Origin: Mansonella perstans
Lineage: Eukaryota; Nematoda; Chromadorea; Rhabditida; Onchocercidae
Direction: 5' to 3'
Length of the DNA stretch: 64,000 bases
NCBI GenBank assembly: GCA_037074765.1
Contig: JBAMDO010000045.1
Span: 1 to 64,000, forward strand
Positions 52,701-64,000 of the stretch are shown piece by piece (position 1 is the stretch's first letter; every line of letters begins with the position of its first letter). The translations under genes and the position numbers were made by a program. Below the pieces are notes generated by a model. The model had not been told where the DNA came from. It saw only the letters and a program-made list of their open reading frames with translations, and ran no database searches.

Positions 52701-54677
52701 TTTTACGGTCTCCAAGTACAGTAAAAAAGTGAAATAATTTCATTCCAATAAAAAAAAAAAAAAAACTGTAATAGAACATATGCAATTATCATGTTATGAC
52801 TTTTACAAAAATGTTTATGTTTACCATTCTGTATTCCTGCAATCGAACAAATCAAGTTTTTCCGCACGATTGTCCCATACCCATGATACTGCTGCAAAAT
52901 TAAGCAATCAATCAAATGACTTGCAAAATCAAAATGAAACTTTAACTATGCAAATACACACAGTTATGTGTAGTTAAGTTAAATTTAATAACAGCTCATA
53001 ATATTTCTGAAAGTGACAATGTAATCTCAAAAAAAAAATATCTTCCGATACATCATCGAAAACAAGTGTATAAATCGATATCTACCTGGATAATAGCGCA
53101 TAAATCCAGATTCCGAGCAAAACATCTGAAAAGCGAGGTCACCCGTTTCTTCTTGATTTGCTCGGTATAAATCGTCGATATCAGACCAATCTATTTTTAA
53201 CAGCACTTCCGGGTCTACAAAATGTGATCAATTTTATCTTATTTGTTTCTGTAAGTTTGAAATAAGCAAACTTAGTTCATAACCAATTAAACTCCAGCAT
53301 CACATAAAAAAAGAGCGATACAAAAGGTCTCAGTTTATCGGCAAGAACAAGCAACCAATTCGTAGATAAAGTGTTCCTCCATACATTGATTTATTCAAGA
53401 TACAACTAAATGTGGAAGAATTCAGCTCATAAAATAAGCAAATTTTTATAACTTTAAAATATTCAACTAAGCTACTGTCTTACTTCGGTCATAAACCGGC
53501 GTTGGAACATGGACGGCAGAAGAATGTGAACTCGTTGGAATTCCGTACAAATTAGCGTTCGGTGTTAAATTAAATTGTCGTGTACTGTTTACCTGCAAAA
53601 CACACCCAGAAAAGAAAAGTGATGATAAGAAGTTAAATTAGGTTACAGTGAGAACAGAGTCAAACCAATTTTAAAATGAAACAATTCGATCTTTCTCGAA
53701 GTGATTAAGCAACAGAAAGAATAGAAATTTCTCTACATGTGTTTCAGTTTTTTCTGACTTCAACTCTCCAAACGGTATTTTTTGGAGTCCATTTACGTTT
53801 TACATAAGTCTAGTAATCGAGAATAGGAATTTCGACAAATTACTTCGATCACACTAGCAGTATGATCGTGCACATACACTCGCGCGGCATCAGTTTCTTG
53901 CTTAGCTGCCATGAAGCGTATGAAGTGAGCGCTCGTCGGATCATTTACATCGTGCTCAGTCAGGTTGACCAGATTACGTGATTCCAGCGATACTTTTGCT
54001 TCCTGAGTTTCAAATTCAATTTAAACTAGGATTTAAATCCAGACAACGTTCTGATTCAAATGGAATTTAAATCATTAGCTCATTCAACATATTTCATTGC
54101 AGCTATCTACGTAGTCTAATTAATTTAATTCGTTTGTTTTGGACAACTCGAAGTTCAAATGATAATTTTCAATTAATCTTCGATACATATTTTATTCGCA
54201 CAGTTGCCAAATTTGAAAATAATAAACTTACCCATGCAGCTTTAGCACGTCGCTTCAAATATGCTTCGACTGCATTCTTTGCTTTTTTCAGTTCTGTTCG
54301 AGGATCAAATATTTCAACTTCACCGTAATTTTTGTACATCTGCAATGGTTCTGTTTTGATAAAACTGATTTGACATCGGTATATTTGCTTAGTATTATTA
54401 TTTCATACTTCACGTAATATTTGAAATCATGAAATTGAATCCTTTACAAAAAACGTAAGTTGAACCAAACTTTAGATCCTGAATCTCTTAATTGTAACTG
54501 CAAAGAAGCAGTTAGAGAGATGAAAACAATAAAAATAACCGTTCTCCCACATTATGAAAATGCTATAGTTAAAAAAAAGATCATGGAAAGCATACTTCAA
54601 TGATATCAGTTTCTTTGGTGGCAACACTAAACATTTCTTGCAGATGCTCGCTCAAAAGATTGGCCCATTTTTCCACG
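43781..54677 (-). CDS. Voltage-gated calcium channel alpha2-delta subunit (CACNA2D / unc-36-tag-180 type)
   Basis: Extracellular auxiliary subunit that brings CaV channels to the membrane. About 32 exons encode roughly 1,300 residues. Order: VWA_N-type N-terminal part ([49 protein letters not shown]); VWA domain with MIDAS LDMSGSM (52522-52505) and [20 protein letters not shown] and [10 protein letters not shown]; Cache-type parts ([46 protein letters not shown]); DYQAIC; a Cys-rich C-terminal region with [10 protein letters not shown]; and a hydrophobic tail ending at TAG 43781, suiting a GPI signal or TM. The [13 protein letters not shown] text after the MIDAS is closer to CACNA2D3/4 than to CACNA2D1, so it may be the tag-180 type; not decided. 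The first exon(s) with signal peptide were not found; the earliest sure exon is 54677-54596. Introns carry small repeats. See findings for a 141-nt VWA-domain exon and two microexons. Confidence 0.92.
48158..48219. repeat. Two-copy 31-bp intronic tandem repeat
   Basis: Two near-identical copies of a 31-bp unit (GCACAAACACAAAATGTGC then AAGGACTAAATG) within an alpha2-delta intron. Each unit can form a short GCACA/TGTGC stem. No function inferred. Confidence 0.8.
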
Positions 54678-56863
54678 CTGCAGGAATTTTAAAACTCAAT
54701 TAACTTGAAAAGTTCAGATTTGTTGATAACCTCAAGATGAAAATTATCAAACGTGGAATTTTTTTTATGGATGAATCTTAACATAATGATATGAAAAAAA
54801 ACTATTCGAAAATAAGTGAAAATTACTCGGATGTAAGATCTTTTGTCAGTAAACCACAGTGTAGTTGTAGTAACAGCAGCAGTACTGATGACTTTCTGTT
54901 CACTGTTAACTGCGAAAGCATTATGACTGAAACTGATAGTATTCATATCCGATATTTTTTCCGAAACAGTAGTGCACTCACTTTTCTTTAATGGTTCTAA
55001 TATCTTTCATTTCTCTTTTACCTACCTAATTATACAGCACTCCGCAATTTCCATTCAAGTTTTTTTTTTTTTTTTTTTTGTTTAAGACGCTAAGTAACTT
55101 GATTTAAGTTAAATATTGTTGGTTGATGATAGAGCCTTAACATGACCAAGATTATCATTAAATAACAGATTATCATTAAATAAATTATCATTAAATTAAA
55201 AAGAATAAGTTACTCAGGATAGGGGAAACTGTAGGCATATAAGGGTGAATAAATGAATGAATGCCTAAGGAGTAATTCGAAATTTAAAGTTATTCCACCC
55301 ATCTGTCAACTAAATTTCGTGAAGTATGAAAGTTTGTTGGAAAAGCAATAGCTGCTTTCATTTTCAGCTTTAAAATGAGCTGCTTTCTTCGAATCGATTT
55401 CTTCTAGATGTTTGTAACAGCAGTGCAATGCACCCAATGTTTGATACCACAAACAACGCCCACACTTACTCGAATTAATGTAATTTGATTGTATGCTGTC
55501 CCGATGGCACCCACTTACGTAACCAAGTCATCTAACTCAGCCGTAACCTAATCCGATGCTGCTTTTTTCTAGGCCATAGTTACCTTTAATAAATGAATAA
55601 AAAAATTTTTTAAATTTGCGTCTTAATTTGAGAAAAAAAAAACAAAAAAGTCCAATAATTTAATTTTTTACTGTTTGCTTTAAAAATAATGATTTGATTT
55701 TTTATGCTTGATTTAATTATGATTTAATTTATTATTTGCTTAAAAAATGGCCTAATTTATTGCTTAATTTATCATTTGCTTTAAAAAATACACTGAAGCA
55801 CACAATCTCCCACACAGTTTATGCTAAAAGAAAGGAAAAATTCAGTCTGATTTTAATGTTTTGATTTCGATATTAAATATTCTCGAAATTTTGGTAGAAC
55901 AAATGTATTTTCAATTGGTATCATTGTATCTCCTCCCAGATTATTTCTTCACATTGACCAACTTCTGTGTGTTTGATCTTACGAAAATACCACATTTCAT
56001 TGACTGAAGTAATTGTGAGATCAAAAGCGATTTATTTTGAGACTACTGTTACCAAGAAAAAGTACATAAGAATGCCAGTTATCAGGACTGTTATATTTTA
56101 TTCTAATCGGACAGTTTAGTTATCTCCATACATCTAATTATTTCCAGTAATTGAGATGAATAAAAGTTCTGCAACAAGCTAAATGTGAAGAGGATCGGAA
56201 TGATTCTGAAGAATATTCAACACTGTTAGAATATTCCGGAGATGGTCAATTATTTAGATGATCAACAAAAACTTGAAGTGATCTTCCAGTTGCTCTTCGT
56301 ACAAACCGCATGATGGTAATATTGTAGTCTAAATATTAGATGTCGTAAGTGGTGTCTTGTGATTCGTTCTAATACATCTTCCAACTCTGCTTTCAGTCTT
56401 ACGGAAACCATTACTATTAGAACTTGCTATACCATCCATTCGATTATTCTGTTTAGTTTTCCTCTGCCCCTAATCTGAGTTGCCAAGCCTTGACAAGAAT
56501 TAGATTCTTATACTACTGCCGGACAGTTTGCATGTATCATCTTTTTTTTTGAAATTATCGTTCAAACCTATGAACCGATAAAAACATTCTATTTGGCGTG
56601 AGACACAAAGTTTTCAAAAGTGGATTGCATTAATTCTTGTATTAATTTCATTAATTCATTAATTGTATTAATTCCAGTGATTCTGGTATTAATTCTGATG
56701 ATTTTCAAAGTTTACTTGGAAATGGTGCTTGGAGTTATTTATTATATGCTTTTTGTTTGCACAGTTTTTTACTCTGCTTACAAATATCGCGAATTTTGTC
56801 GATTATCACTTAGTGGAACAGTCGCATTTGAAAAAATATTTAACTAATTTAGGAAGTCCTAAA
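54678..56863. other. Divergent region between alpha2-delta (-) and ddb-1 (+)
   Basis: Should contain the missing 5' exon(s) of alpha2-delta and both promoters. A minus-strand open stretch at 54946-54830 (starting MNTISFSHNAF) is possible but lacks a signal peptide and its donor phase does not fit the next exon. T runs, TTATCATTAAAT repeats near 55150-55200 and AT-rich low-complexity DNA make up the rest. An AATTTAG acceptor sits just before the ddb-1 ATG. Confidence 0.45.
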
Positions 56864-59800
56864 ATGGCCCTCAATTACATTGTGACAGCTTACAAGCCAA
56901 CAGTGGTCACCCATGCCTTAGTTGGTAGTTTCATTGCTCCTACGGAATTGAATTTAGTGCTAGCAAAGACGAATCGCGTGGAGCTGTTTTTGGTTACTCC
57001 GGAAGGATTGAAACCGCACAGAGAATGTCCAGTATTCGGACGCATCGCAACAATAAAACTGTTCAGAGCGCCGGGCGAGGTATGAATTTCTGCTTTCTAT
57101 GTATTTATATAGTTGTAATCTGAGATGAGCACTTACTAGTGTCACAAGCGGTGCCATAACATATTCGTATCCACATCGAAACACTGCAGATAAATTGTAA
57201 AGTGATGAGTTGAGACGCAGTTTTATTTCTTATCTCGATTTTGTAGCTAGGAGGAAAGTGGCTTTCGAATTTTACCCAGTGAAATTGAACCTGTTGCTTT
57301 TGTTTGCTTACTCTCCCTAAGTTTGAATCATTGATATATCACCACCCAAATCCATCAAGTAAAAGGGAACAGTGATTCTTTCTTTTGTTTGACTACAGTA
57401 ACCGATGAGAAAAATTGGATGAATTATAGGATGTGGATAGTTTGTTAATCCTCACAGCGAAATACCATTTGGCTATAATTCGTTGGACGCCAACTAGCGA
57501 GTTACGTACACGAGCTTCAGGACACATCGTGGATCGAGTTGGACGACCATCGGAAACAGGAATGATCGCAACTGTTCATGCATCAGGAGTAAGATATTGA
57601 TTGGTTATGTTTAATCATCAAAAAATGATGCGTTTGAAATTTTTGAATTGCAAAAGTTGAGTTCTCCTTCACTTGCGTAAGGAGACAATTATTGCCGCGT
57701 ATAATTAATGACGAAAACTTCGTTGTTCACGTTCCTTGTAGTTAATGGTATTTCGTTTATACGATGGCCTTTTGAAAGTAGTGCAGTGGAATGAAGGAAA
57801 GGACCTACGTGGTTTCAACGTTAGATGTGATGATTTATACATCATTGATATAACATTTATGTCTGATCCTGGTAATCATTAATTTACTATAGAAATTATA
57901 AAGATTCAGTTAAAGTTTTATAGCTTCGCAGTTTTCGTAACAGAAACGTCTTTTTTTAATATAACAGCGATAGTATTAGTCGATTCCGGCTGAAAGTATT
58001 ATATCCAGTCGGCGGATTTTATCAGTAAAGATTTCGTTCTCGAATACTAAAGAATACTTTCAGACCGTCCAACACTTGCCTACATATACCAGGATGATAA
58101 TGGACGCCATATAAAAGTAGTCACCCTTAATATTGATGATAAAGAGCTCAGCTCACCCCTTTGGAAGCACGATAATCTCGAAGGTGAAGCAAGTATGGTC
58201 ATTAGTGTTCCGGAACCTGTAGGTGGATGTCTTATTGCAGGTCCCGACGCTATTTCTTATCATAAAGGTAGATTTTTCTCCCATGTTGGATGTAGTTCAA
58301 GCTCATAAACAGTTTGCCATATTTTCAAGTTTATATTGAATCACAATTATGAATCCTTGAAGAAAATTTTTCGCAATGTGGCAACGCGAGGGCGATTATG
58401 TTGTAAATTTAATATGTTGTACTGATAATTAGTATCCTATCGCATTGTATTCATAACTACATTAGATTAACGGCGTTCATTGCGTACTTCTTTGATTCGG
58501 ATTACACGATTCAAGTTTTACATAATTATTTGATATGATAATCATTGTTCATACACGTGTAGCAACAATAGTAAAACTAACACTGACGCAATCAACAATG
58601 AGATTCAGAATTTCGATCTAGAACTGTTTGCGATTCATGGAGAAGGTGTCTTGTATTATTAGTCTTGCTTGTCTTGTCCTCATTTCCTTTTGTTCCTTTT
58701 TGTTTACCATTTCTTTTCCCTTTATTTATCTGGCTTACTTACTCGTAGGTTTTTGGCCAGAAGCATAGCAGTAAGCTTTTAAAACTTCTAAAGATTCTTG
58801 CAGACGACGCATTCGGCACGCTATAAATTCAATCCCTTCAGGTGGCGAAGATGCCTTGCGTTATGCAGGAGTGCCTGGATCAAGACTTCACAATACTCAC
58901 CCGAATTGTTGTGCTCCAGTAGATCGTAGCGGACAGCGATATTTATTGGCTGATTTAGCGGGAAATTTGTATATGTTGCTTTTAGAGCTGGGCAGAGATC
59001 AAGAACAGGATGAGAACTCAGCCGTGATTGTGAAGGATATGAAGGTTTGAATTTACATAAGCATTCCTGAACAAATGGCCTGTTGTTACATACCTTTAAA
59101 TCCTTGTAAAGCGTATCTTTTACTATCCAATTACTGCTGTTATTTAAGCTTAATTGACTGGAAAAGTTACAAATATAAGTTCTGAATTTCCTCCTGGAAG
59201 TGATCTGTCATATGAAGTTATCCTGTGACGATTTTGTGATTTGAAAATTCCGATGATGGAAGACTTTACTGGGATTCACATTAAAATTTGAAGTTCCAGT
59301 CAGATGTGTCAAACTTTTCGTTTTTTTTCTTTTGCATTTATTTCAGTTAAGACAAGTTGTTAGGTTGAGTAAGGTGTGTAGTAGTGGCATATCCATAGCT
59401 TCATTTTTTATTATCTGAACAGTGTTTGCTTTCTGTCTTTCATTATTCTGCATAGGTCGAAACCCTGGGGGAAACTTGTATAGCAGAATGCTTATGCTAT
59501 TTGGATAATGGAGTCTGTTTTATTGGTTCACGTTTTGGTGATAGTCAGCTGATACGTCTTAGTACAGGTTTGCTTTTTTGATAGGAAGGTATTTTGCATA
59601 TAGTAAATCAAGTAATTTAAACAAAAATTCTTGGAAGTTCCATATTTCCGATAATGTTGTGTATGTAATAATGGAATCTATTCTGTTTTTTGAAAATATA
59701 GCTGACTATATTTGCATTGACAAAATCATTGCTATATTTGTCATAGTAAAAGTCAAAATTTATTTAGGAAAATAGCGCTCAACATTATCGAAAATATGAT

Positions 59801-62800
59801 GTATTTAACGCAAGTACGGTAAACGATACTGTTCTATTTTTGGGTTGCTTCATTTCTTTTGGTTCCATCCTTTATATTTATTAAAACTTCCGTAGCTTTC
59901 GGTTTTTTTTGGTTTAGAACCACGAGCTGACGGTACCGGTTACATATCATTGTTAGACAGTTATACGAACCTTGCACCAATAAGAGATATGACAGTAATG
60001 CGATGTAATGGACAACAACAAATCTTAACATGTTCTGGAGCTTACAAAGTAAGTTTGCTTGTTTCATTAGCAAATCCTGAAATAAATATGATGGTTTGTT
60101 AATCTGTAATCTATACGTAGGCAGACCGGGCGAGCGAATAAAAGCTGAAGTTTTCTTTCGTATCATTTTTTCTCTGCTGTAATTACCTGTTTGATTCAAA
60201 GTTATGTTTTTTAGGATGGTACTATCCGTATTATTAGAAATGGAATTGGGATCGAAGAATTGGCTTCTGTTGAGCTAAAAGGCATCAAAAATATGTTTAC
60301 TCTTCGTACACGTGACGATGGGTTTGATGATTATCTAGTTCTCAGTTTTGATAGCGAAACTCATGTTCTCTTAATTAATGGCGAGGAGTTAGAAGACACA
60401 CAAATACCAGGTTCGCATAATTGTGCTTCATTTGATGGTACAAGTGATATTTTATATATATAGTTATATTGAATTTAATTATATTCCAGGTTTCGTAATT
60501 GACGGCGCAACCCTTTGGTCAGGCTGTCTGTTCCGTAGTAAAACAATGTTGCAAGTAACACATGGAGAGGTAATTCTTATCGATGGTGATAATATTCAAG
60601 TGTGGAAAGCTTCCAAATGGATTACACTTGTTGCTGTCAATGAAATAAGTGGTATGAATTTGTTATTGTTCTTTCGTTATGTATGAGCTAAATCAATTAC
60701 TCCACTGAGGAAAAGATTCCCATTCTTATAACTCTTAAACAAAATTATGTATATGATTATATGATATAGAATAATTCAGTTAATATTACACAGAAATTCT
60801 GAGCCAATTACAGGTCAGTTGGTGGTTGCTTGTGGAGCTCTTCTGATATATCTAGAAGCAGATTCTGATGGTTTTAAAATGATCACCGAATTGGAATGCG
60901 AATTTGAAATTTCTTGTATTGACATTACCCCTGTTGGTAAGTTATTCGTCATTTATAGTGAATTTAGTAGTATTTCGAAAGAGAAGTTTGAGAAATGGAA
61001 ACAAGGAGTTCACCAACAGTGGGTTCTGGAGCCACTTTTCATTACAAATTTTATTTGGCAAACATTAACTTAAACACCTTTCTTTGACTTCATTAATTTT
61101 TGACTTCTCCTCTTATTACATGTGGTCAGTGGACTTTGCAGATACAATTCCGTCATGATATAGAAATTTTTTGTTTATATTATAATTAGTCTGGGATGAT
61201 TACTTTTTTTTCATTTTGAGGAAACGATGCAGGGCGTTCCGAAATTTGTGCTGTTGGATACTGGACTGATCTTTCGGTTGGGTTACGTGCTTTGCCGCAT
61301 TTGGTGGAAGTAGTTCGAGAAAAAATAGCTGGTGATATGCTCTCTCGATCTATTATGTTGACCCAGATGGAAGGCCATGTTTATTTGTTGGTGGCACTTG
61401 GAGATGGGACAGTGCATTATTTTCAGATTGATATGAAAACTGGTTAGCCTGGAGTTCCTTGAAGTATTTATCTTAAATTATGTGTACGATCAGCGATCCA
61501 ACTATTAATATGCTTATTTTTTCATTTGATTTTTATTTTGAATTAGATCTCACGGTTCATTGTAGTCACAGGTTATCTTTTTGTTGTCAAGAGATTTCTT
61601 GTTCTTCATACGACATGAGTAGTGGATTCACTTTTCCAGGTAGGAATAAGTGAATGTGTTTGACTTTAGGTGCTCTTTTGGATCCAAAAAAAGCAACTCT
61701 TGGGACACAGCCAATACACCTGCGCAGATTTCGGTCTCGATGTTCTTCATTTTATAACATCTTTGTATGCAGTGATCGTCCAGCAGTCATTTACTCTTCG
61801 AACCAGAAACTTTTGTTTTCCAATGTTAATCTCAGAATGGTTTCTACGATGACACCACTTTATTCAGCAGCTTATCAAGATGCCTTGGTACTTACTGATG
61901 GACATTCTTTGGTTATCGGTCAGTAATAATCAGTAATCATCATATCAATAGTGACTTTATAACACTCGATACTACAAGTCCAACCTTTATTTTTTAGGTT
62001 TTGAGATCTTTTTAGCGAATATTATGTTGGTTTCTAGTTCATTTTTTTCTGGGGTGAAATGAATGATGTCTGCAAAATTTGTTTTCCAGGCAGGATCGAT
62101 GATATTCAGAAGCTTCACATCAGGACAGTTCCACTGGGTGAAAGTCCTTCTCGAATTGCCTATCAGCCAGAAACAAACACGATTGCCGTAACTGTTGAAC
62201 GACTAGAGGTCATTTTGTTTTTCTTCATTTATGCAGTGTAAATGTTTCGTTTCAAACACCTAGTGAAAAAATCGACACAGCCACTTTTATTTGATTATGG
62301 GGATTCAGTGTCTATAATGGAAATATTCAACTAATACTGCCTAGTGAGGCATATGTTTAAATTCCATTTTCCTGCAGTTTGTGGATGCCATGGGAAAGCA
62401 TCATTTTGGACAGTGTGCATCAAAAAGTGCAATGGAGACATCAAGTAGCCGGCTAAGTTCCATGAGGCGGGAACCCACGCCAGAATGTTTGGCTGAGGAA
62501 ATGGAAGTGAGCAATTCTGATAAATTAAACACCGGTTAATTATGGCCTGTTTTTCATAACAGATGCATTCAATTAATCATAAATAATTGTTAAAATTGGT
62601 TAGGAATTGTAAATTTAAGTCAGGTATTTCGCTTTGAAATTTTTGTTATAACACTCACTATTTTTAAATGAAGTATATAATATTCTTTTGACCTCATACT
62701 TACTATGAGTGCTTTGAGATTACAGGTCAGTTCAGTTTTGTTGCTGGATTCCAATACATTTGAGATATTACATTCTCATGAGCTTGAAGGCAGTGAGATG

Positions 62801-64000
62801 GCAATGTCACTGGCTTCTTGTCAACTTGGGAATGATAACCAGCCGTATTTCGTTGTGGGCACTGCAGTTATCATGTCTGATGAAACGGAATCCAAAATGG
62901 TTAGTCACACAATCACTAGTTTATGCATGCCGAATATTTCAGCAGTTTCTCAGTTTAGTAAAAACTTGTAATTGCAGGGCCGAATCATGATGTTTCAAGC
63001 GTCAGACGGCCCAGAACGTATGCGTTTGGTGTATGAAAAAGAGATTAAAGGAGCTGCTTATTCGATTCAGTCTATGGATGGTATGTAAAATCGATTCTTG
63101 AAAATACTTCATTTCTTTTTTTATTCAGCACGTAGGATTAAAAATTCCAAGACTTGAAGATAGAGGAAGGAAGAACATTTTTATCATTTCTGAGATTCTA
63201 AAAAAATTTTATAACAAAAATTGTAAGAAGTGATTATGTTCAAAAATCTTATGTTCAAAACTAGACATTACAGGAAAACTAGTGGTGGCAGTAAATAGTT
63301 GCGTTCGCTTATTTGAATGGACTGCAGACAAAGAATTACGGTTGGAATGTTCAGATTTTGATAACGTCACCGCATTATATTTAAAGACGAAGAATGATTT
63401 AATATTGGTGGGCGATCTGATGCGGTCTCTTTCGCTTCTTTCCTACAAATCAGTGGAATCAACGTTTGAAAAAGTGGCTAGGTAAGGAGTTTATTTGATT
63501 GCTGCCATTTTCTCACTAATGTTTCCAGTATTATTTTATATGAGGATGCTGAAAATAAGCAAGGAATTTTGCCGTTTCATCTATCTGGGTCGTGTTCATA
63601 TTTTTAAAGGTTAATTTATGTATTAATCTGTTTCCCACTGGTGAGTAATTTTATCTTAAATCTTGAAAACTTTGAAGTTGTGTTCATGCAAGATTAGTAA
63701 CTTAGTCATGATTTTAAGAGATTTCATGACAAATTGGATGTCCGCTTGTGAGATAATTGATTCGGACAGTTTTTTGGGTGCAGAAAACTCGTATAACTTA
63801 TTTACGGTAGTTAAGGATTCATTCACAGTGTTCAAGGAAGAAGGAACAAGATTACAGGTAATTACTGTTTTCATTACATCTGTATTCAAATGGAGATAAC
63901 ATTTAATGATGATCAAATTTCCCATTCCAAGTTTTTTTGCAAAAAATGTTGGAAAAAGCATTTCTTCAGGAATTAGGATTATTTTATCTTGGTGAAATGG
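56864..64000 (+). CDS. ddb-1: DDB1, CUL4 ubiquitin-ligase adaptor (3' end beyond window)
   Basis: Triple beta-propeller adaptor linking CUL4-RBX1 to DCAF substrate receptors in DNA repair and replication control. Nineteen exons all join in frame: 56864-57079, 57430-57588, 57742-57871, 58064-58267, 58842-59044, 59456-59567, 59918-60048, 60215-60410, 60490-60651, 60814-60936, 61233-61442, 61670-61918, 62090-62208, 62378-62506, 62726-62899, 62978-63080, 63274-63481, 63719-63857 and 63970 to the window edge. They give about 999 of an expected 1,140 or so residues. Diagnostic text: [20 protein letters not shown] at the start; [71 protein letters not shown]; and [10 protein letters not shown] at the edge. 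The start is the family start. A Ser-rich insert ([20 protein letters not shown]) replaces the equivalent variable loop. The C-terminal propeller end and helical domain lie outside the window. Confidence 0.97.

Noticed and set aside
56620..56847. Hydrophobic 75-codon frame before ddb-1
   Set aside because: Low-complexity Ile/Leu/Val/Phe run from AT-rich repeats (ATTAATT), with no conservation signal, overlapping the ddb-1 5' flank.
1..64000. Operons, CRISPR arrays, prophage, tRNA or rRNA genes
   Set aside because: Read for on both strands but nothing convincing was seen; gene spacing is in kilobases and all recognised genes are single intron-containing units.

Overview
The window is nuclear DNA from an intron-rich, AT-rich nematode. 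A spirurid/filarial-type worm is my best guess, from composition, short introns ending in TTTCAG-type acceptors, and gene families best matched by nematode members; I cannot prove the species. All calls come from reading exons by hand and matching remembered protein families; no search was run. Splice coordinates may be off by a base or two.

Layout, left to right: an NRAMP/DMT1-type divalent-metal transporter (+, 1.9-5.1 kb); a tetraspanin (-, 7.0-8.9 kb); a CCDC186/CCCP-1 coiled-coil protein (-, 13.7-19.8 kb); a BNIP3/NIX (DCT-1) mitophagy receptor (-, 21.4-23.6 kb); atlastin (+, 27.9-31.3 kb); ARL3 (+, 34.0-36.2 kb); a small Ly6/uPAR-like cysteine-rich protein (-, 37.0-38.1 kb); a voltage-gated calcium channel alpha2-delta subunit (-, 43.8-54.7 kb); and DDB1 (+, from 56.9 kb, running off the right edge). 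The rest is intergenic or intronic AT-rich DNA with homopolymers, short tandem repeats and one clear inverted repeat.

No operon, CRISPR, prophage or bacterial-type system is visible, and I saw no convincing tRNA or rRNA gene. The neighbouring genes work in separate processes: metal uptake, membrane organisation, dense-core vesicle biogenesis with RAB2, mitophagy, ER membrane fusion, ciliary and lipid-cargo GTPase signalling, calcium-channel trafficking, and CUL4 ubiquitin ligase. I see no sign that they form one pathway. Several are transcribed divergently (dct-1/atlastin, alpha2-delta/DDB1), so the gaps between them should hold promoters.

The most interesting points are at gene-model level: a one-base frame break in the NRAMP gene, an in-frame TAG in the CCDC186 gene, a stop-free 96-nt intron there, an unfamiliar symmetric 141-nt exon inside the alpha2-delta VWA domain, two adjacent 30-nt microexons in the same gene, and a BNIP3 homologue with a long cysteine/acid-rich linker before its membrane anchor.
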